From Margaritifera margaritifera (taxonomy: Eukaryota > Mollusca > Bivalvia > Unionida > Margaritiferidae): a stretch of DNA of 64,000 bases. The first letter of the stretch is position 1, and each line of letters opens with the position of its first letter. The stretch lies in NCBI GenBank assembly GCA_029931535.1, contig JAQPZY010001660.1, positions 3,125,001 through 3,189,000 of the forward strand, read 5' to 3'. The translations under genes and the position numbers were made by a program. This document shows positions 1 to 10,549 of the stretch, piece by piece. The notes under the pieces were generated by a model that was not told the DNA's origin, ran no database searches, and worked only from the letters and a program-made list of their open reading frames with translations.

Positions 1-774
1 TACATTGGCACAACTTTCTGCTACATGGCAGCTGTGTGTTTTTTAGTACAATAATGGCTCTGTTAAATGCAACATGGCTTGGATATATTGCTAAGCTAGA
101 TTTGTATTGATTAAACAGAATGTTTAGCTATATCATTTATGGAATCCATTGATAACTTGGAATTGTGTGGCTTTTTTTTATAAGGAAGCTTCCTTCAATA
201 AAAATGTACTCTTTGCGATATGTGACCTGATGTAATTACCATGTCTGCAAATTCTCAGAAGAGTTGTTTAATCAGATTTCAATATGGTTAGAAATAATAG
301 ATGTGCAGAAGCTGGAGTTTAATGTAAAATTAGATCATTGCTGCTGCCCATAAGTGTTGTTCAAAGGCAAATGAAAATGTCTGTAGGGATTTTGGTAGTC
401 ACATTTTTGAAATGCATAGGAATTCGAGGTGTCGAGGCTTGAAATAATTGTTGTCATAAATGCCATTAAGGGCAAATCAAATTACAAGTCTCAAGTCTTA
501 ATGTACCAGCCTTTATCTTACAGAGCCAAAGTGCTTCTTGGACAGCTTGTCAAATAATCCATCTTTGCTGCTTCTTAACTTCTGGTCAAATAACCTGTCT
601 TCACTGCTTCTAAATAACTTGTCCTCACTCCTTCTTGGATTTCTAATCAAACATGGCATTTGTTGCAGTCACAGCATTTTCAAGATGTTGATATGGATTT
701 ACTGGTCTCCTTTCTCTAGTTTAATCAATAGAACAGATAGGTCAGTATCTGTTTATGAAACAGATCAAAAATAC
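1..774. other. Unannotated upstream DNA
   Basis: AT-rich sequence with no gene I can support. Around 538-650 a short degenerate repeat (CTTCTTAACTTCTGGTCAAATAAC-like, shown here only as a description) gives a leucine/asparagine-rich open frame of 80 codons on the plus strand. Its composition comes from the repeat, so I do not call it a gene. Confidence 0.6.
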
Positions 775-1014
775 AAATAGATTCATATTTAGGGGTTACC
801 ACTGTAATATAATGCTGGAAAGACTCAAACTTCTGGTCAATCTTCATAAATCGTCTTTGTTAAAGAAGCAAATACAAAACAACAAATACAAAACCCCCAG
901 ATGAAAACAAATCTAATAAAGACAGTGACAATCAGAATACCAAAACACCATCTCAGGTGCCTGAAAGGAAACCTCAAATAGATTCATATTTAGGGGTTAC
1001 CACTGTAATATAAT
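775..1014. repeat. Shuffled GPCR coding fragments between 40-bp direct repeats
   Basis: Positions 816-882 match the reverse complement of GPCR coding bases about 3980-4046. Positions 893-978 match GPCR coding bases about 4204-4289 in direct orientation, with a few substitutions and a one-base shift. The pair lies between two near-identical 40-bp direct repeats (about 775-813 and 975-1014, core AGGGGTTACCACTGTAATAT). In the receptor these pieces encode the start of the C-terminal tail (codons about 347-369) and a distal tail segment (codons about 422-450). The arrangement is not a processed pseudogene: one piece is inverted and the intervening 157 bp are missing. It looks like templated insertion during break repair or remains of a larger rearranged duplicate. 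The match is seen directly; the mechanism is inference. Confidence 0.85.
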
Positions 1015-1618
1015 TCTGATTGTTAAACAGGGTAAATTCATAATATTAAGTGTAGATTCACCTGAACAAGAATGCTGAAGGCAAGCAAGTTTTCTCATCT
1101 TTTATATTCCGACCAGTGCTGTTGAATAGGTGTCACAGTCTTGAAGTTCTGTCTGTTGCATTCTTGTTTTCAATCTCCAGCATTTGAATGAATCTTCTGT
1201 ATATTGAACCGTTTTTATTACATTTTTTTAAACCAGTCTCAAGTACTGTTCAGCAAAAGATACGAAATCTCCTGCATTATACATAATGTAGTAAACAATG
1301 TTATATTAATTGGTTGACTTTGGGGATTAAAAAAAAATAGAGTAGGCTAATTAGATACACCTACATTCAAAGTGTAAATATATCAAGGTTTTTCTGAAGT
1401 TGAGAAGTAGATCCTTCCTCAGTATGGCTTTGTCAGTAGTGTTATTTGTTTTATTGCATTTGAACATGTAAATAACTTCTAACAATATCTATTACATAAG
1501 ACATGTCATTGACATTTCTACTTATGAAAAGAAATTCTCCAGCATTTTTGTTTGTTCCTCAGCATTATTAAAACCAATTTCCTTCCACAGTACTCAGCAA
1601 TGTACTTCTACTTAAAAA
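1015..1618. other. Unannotated AT-rich DNA
   Basis: No gene, RNA gene or repeat family recognised. Confidence 0.5.
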
Positions 1619-1864
1619 GGGGCCCTGGGTGGCCGAGTGGTCTAAGGTGCTCACCTTTACAGATCACTAAACACATCTCACCTCTGTCCATGTGAATTCG
1701 AGTCTTGGCTTGACCAACATGGGTGTGTGAGAAAGCTTGCCAGTAGCTTCCTGTGGGTCAGTGGTTCTTGCCGGGGTCTTCCCAGGTTCATCCTCCACTA
1801 AATATACTGGCTGACATGTATAGCCTATCATGTGCTGAAAAATGGTGTTAAATCCCACAAAAAA
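1619..1864 (+). mobile_element. tRNA-derived SINE, family 1, copy 1
   Basis: The left end resembles a tRNA 5' half (GGCCCTGGGTGGCCGAGTGG, 1621-1640), giving a Pol III A box. GAATTCGAGTC at about 1694-1704 gives a B box. The body, read from the tRNA head, contains ACCAACATGGGTGTGTGAG, GCCAGTAGCTTCC and CCTATCATGTGCTGAAAAAT. The same body recurs at 16352-16608 and 32076-32307 in reverse orientation and at 32333-32474 without the head. It is a transcribed-type retroposon, not a tRNA gene, because no acceptor stem closes. Its right end abuts a MITE half at 1867. Confidence 0.85.
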
Positions 1865-1866
1865 CA

Positions 1867-1967
1867 ATCCTAACAAACTGCATAGACCCAGATCTGCTGG
1901 CACATTATGTGATGGCAGATCTGGGTTAATGCGTATTGCAGCTGGACTTGACTTAAAAGTGAGTATA
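1867..1967 (+). mobile_element. Palindromic MITE family 1, right-half copy
   Basis: This matches the right half of the full-length elements at 46781-46997 and 61995-62200. It starts at the internal CCTAACAAACTGCATAGACC junction and ends in the terminal repeat AAAAGTGAGTATA. Internally it is a hairpin: CAGATCTGCTGGCACATTAT pairs with the ATGTGATGGCAGATCTG side. It joins directly to the SINE tail on its left, so either the SINE inserted into the MITE or the two formed one composite unit. Confidence 0.8.
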
Positions 1968-2938
1968 TATGATATTCTGTTGATTAACTTGGAAATTTTT
2001 TTTTCGTCACATTCATCAAGTAGGAGTATATCCAAATTCTACTCATATATCCAGACTACCAATGGTAGGACTTGAATGTCTTCTTGTTAGTTTCTTTGGC
2101 TCAGAGGCAGACGGCAATAATGGAGGCTGCTGTAATAATGATAAACATGCTCTTTCAAAATTACACCAAGCTGACGTTTGGTCCTATTTTCTATTTCAGA
2201 TGTCAAAGCCCAAAGCTGTTGGTGGCATGCCATAGATGGAGTGACAGTTTGTTTTGGTCAGGAAGCCTTATGGGGATCTAGTTGAATAATAATCAATGAT
2301 TGTTGATTGAGAAGATGCTGGTTTATTCTGTGATGAGGATTATAGTACCAATAATATACAAAATATGAGAACCTTCATAGATATGCCCATCAGGTTAACT
2401 GTACACTGAAGGGGAGAATATATAATTTATTTTGATTCCTTCAATAGGGTAGTATTACACACTGTATCATAAGTATGTTGACTTGTTGGCATTACCAAGT
2501 CAAGTTTTATAAAGTTTGTAGTAATTGGAAATCATTATTGCGTCTATAAAATACATATACATTGAAAGCTTTTGTAACTTGAAAGAGATTGATGAAGATC
2601 AAAAATCCATCAGAAGAGTTGGTCCAATAGCTCAAGTACAATAACAGAGGAGCACTCAAGTGCCAAAAGTCAAAGGATAATCTTCACCAAATGGAAAGTT
2701 TTTCAACTTACAGGAGTTGACAGATTTGTTTGATCTGACATAATCATAAGATTTGTCAGGAGACAGAACATTGTAATATAACCTAGATCACAGGTTAAAA
2801 TAGGAGTGAATTATCCAGCAATGTGTACACATCACTATTAATGTGATTCAGAAAACCAGTGAACAAAACATAAAACTGTTAATGACTTTGGCAACTAATG
2901 GTTAACTATTGAATTATGTCCCAGCAAGAGTAACAAGT
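1968..2938. other. GPCR upstream region
   Basis: No independent gene recognised. It presumably contains the 5' UTR and promoter of the receptor, but I see no convincing TATA or initiator element. CCCAG at about 2920-2924 could be a 3' splice acceptor for an upstream untranslated exon; this is a guess. Confidence 0.4.
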
Positions 2939-4381
2939 ATGGATGATGAAACATTACATATGATTTGTGAGCAGATCAACACATTCAATATCTCTGATAT
3001 ATGTAACCAAACAGTTTCCAACTATACTGCTGCCGGATTTGATGAAGAATTCTATGAGAAAGCCCTTCTGAACCACTACCTGATGGGGATAGGGGGCATG
3101 GCTGTATCGTGCTTGGGAATCATCTGTAATATTTTGTCTGTAATAGTGCTTACCCGACGAGTAATGAACTCCTCCACTTACTCATATCTCTCTGCGCTAG
3201 CAGTCTGTGATACACTTGTCCTCACACTAACCATGTTAATTCTGTTAAAGGATACAAAACATCCCCAAAAAGGGTCCATGCAGTGGCCAGAACCATACTA
3301 TGCGTACATGTTTCCCATAATTCACCCGGCAGCGATAACTTTACAGGTAACATCCATTTGGCTTACTTTAGCATTTACTGTTGACAGGTATATCATGATT
3401 TGCCATCCATTTAATGCAGAGAAGATGTGCAAAGTAAGCCGAGCTCGAAAAGTAATTATAGGAATATATATTATAGGTATGATTGTAAATATTCCACGCT
3501 ATCTTGAATATAAGACTGTGACAGATGAGGTTCCTGCATCTGACGGCTCTGGTTTAAAAAGCTATATCCTGTACCGACTGACTGATATTGGAGCACATAA
3601 ATTATTTCGAGAAATTGTCCATTCCTGGCTCTACCTAATTTGTGTTTGTGGAATTCCATTTCTTACTTTAGCAGTTCTAAATTCCTTCCTCATGCATGCT
3701 GTTCATATGTCAAGAAAAAGAGGAAAGCAAATTAATATAAGAGAAAAAAGACGTAATGACACAACAGTGATGTTAATTGGTGTTATAGTCATATTTCTGA
3801 TTTGTCAGGGACCAGCATTGATCTCAAGAATGATATGGGCCTTTGACATGACAGCAGCTTCAACATGGCCATTTCATGTGATGAACGAAGTTGGCAATTT
3901 CCTTATAATCATTAATTCTGCAATAAATATATTGCCATATTATTTCTTTGGAAAAAAATTCCGCAAGGAGTTCTGGAGATTGTTTTGTATTTGCTTCTTT
4001 AACAAAGATGAGTTACGAAGATTGACACGAAGTTTGAGTCTTTCCATAGATAACAACAGACGTGTTAGTATAGGCAGCAATATCAATGCAACTGAGCTAA
4101 ATGGCTTTCATCGGCCAAGTGAACTGTACAGTGGTTATTATAAAGACAGCATTGCTGCACCATTGATTCATATTTCCACAGATCAAAGAGATTATATTTT
4201 GCCAACCCCAGATAAAAACAAATCTAATAAAGACAGTGACAATCAGAATACCAAAACACCATCTCCAGTGCCTGAAAGGAAACCTCAAAGAAACACAAGC
4301 CAGTGCTCACTTAGAGTGAGCTGGGAAATGGATAGTAATAAAAACCAGAAATATCATTTATCAACAGAGGCTGAGGACTAA
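2939..4381 (+). CDS. Class A peptide GPCR, FMRFamide-receptor-like
   Basis: A seven-transmembrane receptor of the rhodopsin family, 480 residues, predicted to sit in the plasma membrane and bind a neuropeptide. I start it at ATG 2939, which has A at -3 and G at +4. The open frame extends 30 bases upstream only through a TTG, which is not a normal eukaryotic start. The N-terminus has three N-glycosylation sequons (NIS, NQT, NYT). Landmarks: CNILS in TM1 (about 63-67), Asp91 in TM2, DRY at 149-151 ending TM3, Pro240 in TM5, FLICQGP in TM6 (286-292), and NILPY in TM7 (330-334) in place of NPxxY. Cysteines at about 350 and 352 may be palmitoylated. The tail is long, Ser/Thr-rich and basic. No cysteine is visible at the top of TM3 or in loop 2. 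The NILPY form and loop pattern favour the FMRFamide-receptor-like group; the ligand cannot be read from sequence. The coding region is one exon and no frame break is seen. Confidence 0.93.
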   Translation: MDDETLHMICEQINTFNISDICNQTVSNYTAAGFDEEFYEKALLNHYLMGIGGMAVSCLGIICNILSVIVLTRRVMNSSTYSYLSALAVCDTLVLTLTMLILLKDTKHPQKGSMQWPEPYYAYMFPIIHPAAITLQVTSIWLTLAFTVDRYIMICHPFNAEKMCKVSRARKVIIGIYIIGMIVNIPRYLEYKTVTDEVPASDGSGLKSYILYRLTDIGAHKLFREIVHSWLYLICVCGIPFLTLAVLNSFLMHAVHMSRKRGKQINIREKRRNDTTVMLIGVIVIFLICQGPALISRMIWAFDMTAASTWPFHVMNEVGNFLIIINSAINILPYYFFGKKFRKEFWRLFCICFFNKDELRRLTRSLSLSIDNNRRVSIGSNINATELNGFHRPSELYSGYYKDSIAAPLIHISTDQRDYILPTPDKNKSNKDSDNQNTKTPSPVPERKPQRNTSQCSLRVSWEMDSNKNQKYHLSTEAED

Positions 4382-4443
4382 GAAGATTTGAAATTTATTT
4401 GGAAATTTGTAACTTTGTAAAGTTCTCTTTTCAATGAGCTTCA

Positions 4444-4449
4444 ATTAAA
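4444..4449 (+). promoter_or_regulatory. Candidate polyadenylation signal (ATTAAA)
   Basis: ATTAAA lies 63 bases after the GPCR stop codon. A canonical AATAAA lies further down at 4813-4818. Either could serve the receptor transcript; the choice needs transcript data. Confidence 0.4.
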
Positions 4450-5900
4450 ATATTACAAATACATCCCATAATGTCTTCATCATGGAAGAAACTTGAGTAC
4501 TTTATATATTTATAATTATGGAGGATATTTTTCATAATTGCTTCTCTAAATATGAAATTTTTCATGTAGTTTTTATCCATCAATTCTTTAAGTGCATTTG
4601 TTGATCATGCTTTGCCAAAATATCATCTAAAAGTGCTGAATATTTTTCAAAGTTGCATTCAGGCAATTAAAATAACTATATATGGTCTTAATTGTTCTTT
4701 CTTTTTTATTATTTTATATTTAATTACATGTTATTTGCAGTACATGTATATATTAGTTCATGTTACAAGGTAAATGTTAGTATGCAAGATTGGCTGTTGG
4801 GTTATTTGGATTAATAAATCGATGAATGAGAGGTCAGATGTATTGAGACTATGCTATATTTGCTGCATCCATTAAAGTTTCATGGTATCAGTAATTTGGT
4901 AATATACTAGTAACTAGGTTTGATGGTACTGGTAAATTTGTAACATAAATTGGAACCATTACGTGTATTCTTTCAATATTTACTGATAGCTGTTATAGAA
5001 ACTTTCTTTGAAACCATTGAAATAAGATTATGTTGTTGTAGTGTGTACTTTTCATTTACAGCCCTGTGATCTGAAAATTTTATCTGAATATTTCATTATT
5101 ATTTTTTTTAAATGTTGTTGCATCTCTTGTAATTTGTTGTGTCCATTTCGGAAGCTGTCTGCAGCTTTAAATTGTTTATTTCAGACAAGTTTCAAAATCA
5201 CCTGTTTGATGTTTTTAACAAGGAAAAGTTTCTATCATTTAAAGTCAATGGTTTACATCATGATAAATTAACTGTCAACCAAATGAGTGATTAAATATTG
5301 CCCCATTTTAAACATAAAGGTGTTATGGAAAGCAGGTATATATTGTTACTGCATTTATTCATTGCATCAGTCTGTCTTTGCTTACCTTACAAATTGTAAA
5401 ATACATTGGTTTAGAAATAGTTATTTAAATAAAAGATACCATCAGGGCTGTACAGATTGGATTGCCCAACATCTGGGACTTGTCCAATGTTATATTCAGG
5501 CAAGTGCCTTACAGCAAGAATTTGTCCAGGACAAGTGCATCTTTTGAAAAACATATAGTGAGACATTGGTTGTTTTAAAAGTAATAAATTCACTCATTAC
5601 ACAGGCCACTTAACACTTTAATTGATGTTTACAGCAGCAATGTCAATAACAGGGAATGGTTACCCAGTGTGTGCTTCTAACCATATGTGTTTTCCAGTAC
5701 AATTTTGAAAACTAGTCAAAACATGGAATATCGTGCAGTGGGTTTGATCACTCAAATGGGTCAAGTTTTCGTGATTATCTTAGTTGCCTGGTGAGATATC
5801 TGTTCTATGGAAAAATCTACTCGGTTGATGTTTAAAATAAAAAGTCAGGTGCATGCTATGTTACAAAGCAGATTGAATGCTCTCAACACAAAATTGATTT
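4450..5900. other. GPCR 3' UTR and intergenic DNA
   Basis: AT-rich sequence with only short chance open frames (for example 5041-5271 and 5287-5547, both hydrophobic or low-complexity). No gene supported. It ends at the left terminus of DIRS copy A. Confidence 0.5.
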
Positions 5901-6060
5901 TTAATAGCATCAATTACTTATCCTGTCACTATTGTTAGCTTATTCCATTTTCACGCCGAAAACCACCGTCTGTTCGATGTGAATACATCCTCTCTGAATG
6001 GAGAAAAGGTAAGAATGACCTTTGCACTCCAGTCTGTGCCTCGTTTAGGCTTGCCTAAAT
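5901..6060 (+). repeat. Left inverted terminal repeat of DIRS copy A
   Basis: Aligned by eye with 33773-33936 of copy B, including the TTTAATAGCA start, the CACTATT block, GTGAATACATCC and the CAGTCTGTGCCTCG block that pairs with CTCTCTGTGCCTGAG in copy B. No right partner remains for copy A. Confidence 0.75.
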
Positions 6061-6713
6061 ACGTCATCTTTTTCCGGACGCCATACTGTGTAGAGGTTTG
6101 CCTGAGAACAGCACCAGAGAAAAAATTGTGCCTGCAGCAACTTACCGCATTAGCGGTCTCCATTCTGCAGTTCATAATAAGTCTTGGTGTTGCACTATCC
6201 GTTCCGTATATTTATTGTAAACTTTACCCCATTTTTATTTAGAAATTCGTTCTTTAATGGGTGTCAAAGGATACCTCGAAAATTTATTCCACCCCTTGCG
6301 GTTGGAAACGCGCACCCAATTTACTGATATACAACTGAGGTACGGGTAAGTCTCTGTGTTTTGAAAATAACAGGCCCTGCCTAACATAGAGGACAGCATA
6401 TTCCTCTCTCTTCATAAGAAAAATTGACCATTATCTGTAAATTTTCAAACATATATTATTAATGTAAAACCGCACCACTTATTACGTGGTCATTGCATAT
6501 GTGTCTGCATATTCTTTAAATAAAACTTAGTGTGAAATATTTTATTTTTCAACAGGAAAAGACCGGTTTATTTCTACGAGGTTAAATTAATCATTTACTT
6601 ACTGCATACAGGTACTTAATGCATACACGTAGGTGTACGCGATTCATCATTTACCTCGTGCATAGAGGTACCCATTTACCTCGTCAATACAGGTACACAC
6701 TGCATACAAACAG

Positions 6714-6787
6714 GTGAGTTTAGCGTGACACAACAAGGTGAGTTTATTGTGACATTTATTAAATATTGTCATTACTTCTCTTTTCAG
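6714..6787 (+). other. Putative 74-bp mini-intron in the DIRS A leader
   Basis: A strong donor (CAG|GTGAGTTT at 6713/6714) is followed 74 bases later by a pyrimidine-rich acceptor (CTTCTCTTTTCAG, ending at 6787), six bases before the gag-like ATG at 6793. Copy B has the same arrangement at 34675-34743. A second GGTGAGTTT donor lies about 18 bases downstream of the first. Confidence 0.45.
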
Positions 6788-6792
6788 AAATA

Positions 6793-8820
6793 ATGTCAGA
6801 ACAGTCTGTGGGGAAGTGTGGCCACAAGAAGGGCTCTTGTGACACTCACCCAGACTGGATATAGTGCTACAAGTGCACAACAAAAAAAAAAGAAAAGGTT
6901 ACACACCTTGCAATTTACGACCTTCTGGCACCTGGAATCTAGTTGATTCCAGATGTACTAATCTTCAGATTTTTCTGGATTCTCTCTTAGATCTTAGAAT
7001 TTGTGACCAACTTCTTTGGCGACTAATAGGATTGACTGGACGTTCAAGGAGTCGATCGCCTAAACCCCCACAGGGAGGAGAAGACTAACACTTCTCATGT
7101 TCAAGACAGTGTATATGCCTCAGATAGCGAGTTGCTCCTTCCTGTTAGGGAAGTGGAGCATCGCAACAGCAGGTCGCTCCCTCCTGTTAGGGAAGTAGAG
7201 CACCGAGACAGCGGGTTGCGCCTTCTCATTAGGGAAGTAGAGCAACGCAACAGCGGGCCGCACCTTCTCGTTGGGGAAGTAGAGCACTGCGACAGCGGGT
7301 CGCGCCTTCCCATTGGGGAAGTAGAGCACCACAACAGCTGGTTGCACCTTCCCGTTGGGGAAGTAGAGCATCGCAACAGCGGGTCACACCTTCTCGTTGG
7401 GGAAGTAGAGCACCGCAACAGCGGGTTGCGCCTTCCCATTAGGGAGGTAGAGCACTGCGACAGCGAACTGCTCCCTCCCTTAGGGAGGTAGAGCAACGCA
7501 AACACATCTCATGCTCATGGTACCGTGTCGCTCCCTCGTCTTAGGAGGTGATGCACCGCTTTCATCACTTTCGGGGTAGTGATATAACCGTCAAGATGAT
7601 TTCTTCTCTGATTATCACTCGTCTGCCTTGTGGCATGGGGACAGGGTTCGGACTGAGTACCCACCTCTACTGTGCCATCCTGTGCAGGATTGGAAGTCTG
7701 CCCACTGGGCTCAGACTAAGAAAGGGGAATGGATCGACATCCCCCCAACCCTATTATCCCAATGTATCCTTGTGGGATATGGGGCCCTCCACCTCAATGC
7801 CCTTGGCCCACTATGCCCCCGTGGGCTACTGGACCATGCCCTCACAGTCGAGTTGATGCTGCGGCTAATGTGTCCCGCCATCACCTCCGCACCAGGTGGC
7901 CCCAATGCGGAAGGCTAGAGATGTTACGTCATCCAGGGTAGACAGGCGGTCTGGCCTCCCCACTGGAACTCACACTGAACTATGGGCCATGGCGCAGAGT
8001 GCTCCTATGCCCCCTCCACATCGAGGGACATAGCGATGCCCACCCACTCTCCTACACGGAGTATACCAGATGATGACAATGTCCGCTCTTTTCTTGTTGA
8101 CTCAGATGAGTTTGAGACAGAAACAGCGGCACTGACACCTCTCAGGCCCACCCCTTCTTCTTAGTTGGAAGTAGAGGAAGAGGTCTGATCCTTTGATAAG
8201 GCAGTAAACGAGTTTACCGCCTCTTACCTCCGGAATTGCGCCCCAACCATGTGGCACACAATCCAAAAGATCCTTTCCATTATGGAAAAGATCTCCGGGA
8301 AGCAAACACAATCAGACCTCATGCTTCTCCCTCATTCCCCAATGATTGTGGAACTCTCACAGAGGCTTTTGCTAGGCCAAAATGTAGCTCGGCAACGTCG
8401 TGGGTGGTTCGTCCCTACCTCGACATTAAGACCCCTGGTCTCTTCTGCCAGTTACAGGATACATTCCTCAAAATGGCCTACCAAACCTCCCCAATTGGAG
8501 GCTGAGGCTGCCAAAGTAGGCATTTCTATGGGAGCCTTGGCTCGCCTTCCTATTAAAACAATCGATGCCATGGAGCAATAAACCTGGTAACTTGTAACCA
8601 TTGCGTTGCATTCTAATCTATTCTCAGCAACTGCATTTAGAATGCTGAGAGAGGCCTCTTTGAATCCAGCTGCATTACATGAGTGCTGGAAGCAGTGGCC
8701 TAGACGTTCTGGCATGCGCTTCCTTTGCAATGACTTTATCAGCGGAATTCTGCACATCCACCATGACATTGCATTGGACTCCTCGAAGGTCTTACTTAAC
8801 AGAGTAAAGACCTTCTAAGG
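6793..8820 (+). pseudogene. DIRS A gag-like region (broken)
   Basis: ATG 6793 opens a short Cys/His-containing segment (MSEQSVGKCGHKKGSC) homologous to the start of the copy B gag-like frame. A TAG follows about 24 codons in. Further pieces follow: a basic SRSRSP stretch near 7030-7085, an in-frame 42-bp tandem repeat (7126-7505), and open segments at 8249-8581 and 8606-8818 that align with copy B 35502-36055 (for example LARLPIKTIDA against ACLPIKTTEA). No function can be assigned beyond the probable nucleocapsid role of DIRS first frames. Confidence 0.7.
7126..7505 (+). repeat. 42-bp tandem repeat inside the DIRS A gag-like frame
   Basis: About nine copies of a 42-base unit. In the plus frame each unit encodes 14 residues of the form REVEHRNSG followed by five variable positions. 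Because 42 is divisible by three, the repeat stays in frame. The minus strand is open as well, which produces false 134- and 83-codon frames. Copy B has a shorter, more diverged version at about 35185-35380. Confidence 0.85.
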
Positions 8821-9119
8821 GCTGTTCTGCTAGAAACCGAGACCCTCTTGAGGGCCTCTACCACCTGTGGCTTCTTGAGACTTGCTGGATCATCAACATC
8901 GATCCTTTACATTCACTCCTGGCCCATCACAATCGGCCCAAGCTACAACCTCAAACTAAACCTCCTCCTCGTACATCGGGTCCATGCGCCGCTGACCCCA
9001 AAAGAGGAAGTCTTATAATCCTTCTTCCTTTCCCACCAGAGGAAAGGGGGAGGGGACAGCCCTAGGGATCTAACCCTTCTCCTGCCATGCATCCCCCTCC
9101 CGAACATCCCCGTAGGTAC

Positions 9120-9700
9120 TCACCTAGGCCTTTTTTCAGAGGCTTGGTCAAGCATCACGGACGATGGATGGGTCCTCTCTATTGTGAATGAGGGTCATCG
9201 ACTCCAGTTCAAGAACAACCCCCGCTATCAAGGACCCCCATTCTATTTCCCCAGTACAATCTGGGGAAATTGAGGGAAGAGATGCACACCCTTTTGCAGA
9301 AAGGGGCAGTCGAGAGGGTCCTGAACGATCAGTCTTCTGCCTTATACTCCCTTCCGCACCCAGAGTCTTCACCCGAATTATGGGAGTGGTTGCGGCCTAC
9401 CTTTGATTACTGGGAACACCGATTCTCCCGTATTTCAACGACTGTCTGATCCACAGTGTCCAGGTTTAGTCTCTTCATCAGGATCTGTTCCGTTCTTCCT
9501 CACAAACCAAACTTGGTTCACCTTCCCTGGATTGGGTAGATCGAATCGTGCTCTTCTAGAGATGCTACAAGCAAAAAACATCATTATCTGCTCACCCTTA
9601 TCTATTCCTATTGGGAACTTTGAACGCCGCTGCCGACTTGGTTCCTTTAGGACATCTCCAAATGTGCCCTCTACAGTTCCTCCTCCTTACAAGGTGGAAA
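9120..9700 (+). pseudogene. DIRS A reverse transcriptase (broken, internal deletion)
   Basis: The DIRS RT is recognisable from RLGQAS, the QSGEIEGRD segment, APRVFTRIMGVV (about 9357-9393) and YFND (about 9431-9442), followed by LLGTLNAAADLVPLG. Compared with copy B, about 240 bases between the QSV/QSS block and APRV are missing, removing the first catalytic Asp region. Several stops are present. The catalytic box reads YFND, where RTs usually have Y-x-D-D. Confidence 0.8.
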
Positions 9701-9757
9701 CCACACAGAGATTCTCTATCAATCCCAATCCTACTAGGATAGGATTTTCACCACCAC

Positions 9758-10200
9758 TTGCTCTGGTGGATGAATCGGGACAGATTCCTGGCTGGGGTCC
9801 CAATGCATGCACCTGACCCCCACTCTTATCTGTTCGCCGACACGTCAGATTCCGGTTGGGGTGCTCCTTTCGAACTGGAAGGCAAAATTCTCCAGGGTCT
9901 TTGGACTTGGGCCGAATCATCCCCCCACATCAACAACCTAGAAATGGAAGCAGTATTTCTGGCATTGGAAGGATGCATCGACAGAGTAAAGGGTCGCTGC
10001 ATCATGGTCTCCTCAGACAACATGTCTGTCGTAACGTATGTATGACGTCAAGGAGGCACACATGCCCCTTCTCTTGCTTGGAGGTCTGGAATCTCCTCCT
10101 GTGGGCAGCCTCAGGGGACATAACAATCCGAGTTCATGACATTCCGGGCAAGAAGAATGTATTAGCAGACAGCCTGTCCAGGACAGATCGAGCCATCCTC
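9758..10200 (+). pseudogene. DIRS A RNase H
   Basis: An open stretch of 95 codons (9758-10045) carries the three expected acidic positions: Asp in FADTSDSGWG, Glu in NNLEMEA and Asp in VSSDN. The downstream part (IPGKKNVLADSLSR, about 10142-10181) is in another frame. This is the best preserved domain of copy A. Confidence 0.85.
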
Positions 10201-10530
10201 ACAGAATGGTCTCTTCACCGCTCCGTAACAGAGTCCCTGTTCACAATCTGGGGAAGACCCTTAGTGGACCTGTTGCGACCAGGTCCAACAACAGACTTCC
10301 CTTTTACGTATCTCCAGTCCCGGATCAGAGAGCATGGGCAGTGGATGCATTCAGCTTCCGGTGGGATCGGCTATTCGCATACGCCTTCCCACCATTCCGA
10401 CTGCTACCTCAAGTTCTGCAAAAGTCAGAACTTCCACTGCCAAATCTTCCTCATTGCTCCATTGTGGCTTCAGCGATCATGGTTCAACGATCTGCTAGAC
10501 CTGTTAATCGATTGACCCAGGTCTCTACCT
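10200..10530 (+). pseudogene. DIRS A methyltransferase-like region
   Basis: Contains PDQRAWAVDAF, RWDRLFAYAFPPF and LIAPLW motifs spread over two frames. In DIRS1-group elements a DAM-like N6-adenine methyltransferase region sits between RNase H and YR; AYAFPPF may correspond to its NPPF/DPPY-type motif. That equation is from general knowledge and not certain. Confidence 0.65.
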
Positions 10531-10549
10531 TACCAGAGGAATCTCCTGT

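Noticed and set aside
538..780. 80-codon leucine-rich protein
   Set aside because: Composition results from a short degenerate DNA repeat; no start context or homology.
1621..1704. A functional tRNA gene
   Set aside because: A and B boxes are present, but no closing acceptor stem or coherent anticodon arm is seen and the body is a repeated SINE.
2909..2938. GPCR start at 2909
   Set aside because: The open frame there begins with TTG, which is not a usual eukaryotic start. ATG 2939 with good context is preferred.
7101..7505. 134-codon minus-strand frame
   Set aside because: Shadow of the 42-bp repeat in the plus-strand DIRS gag-like region.
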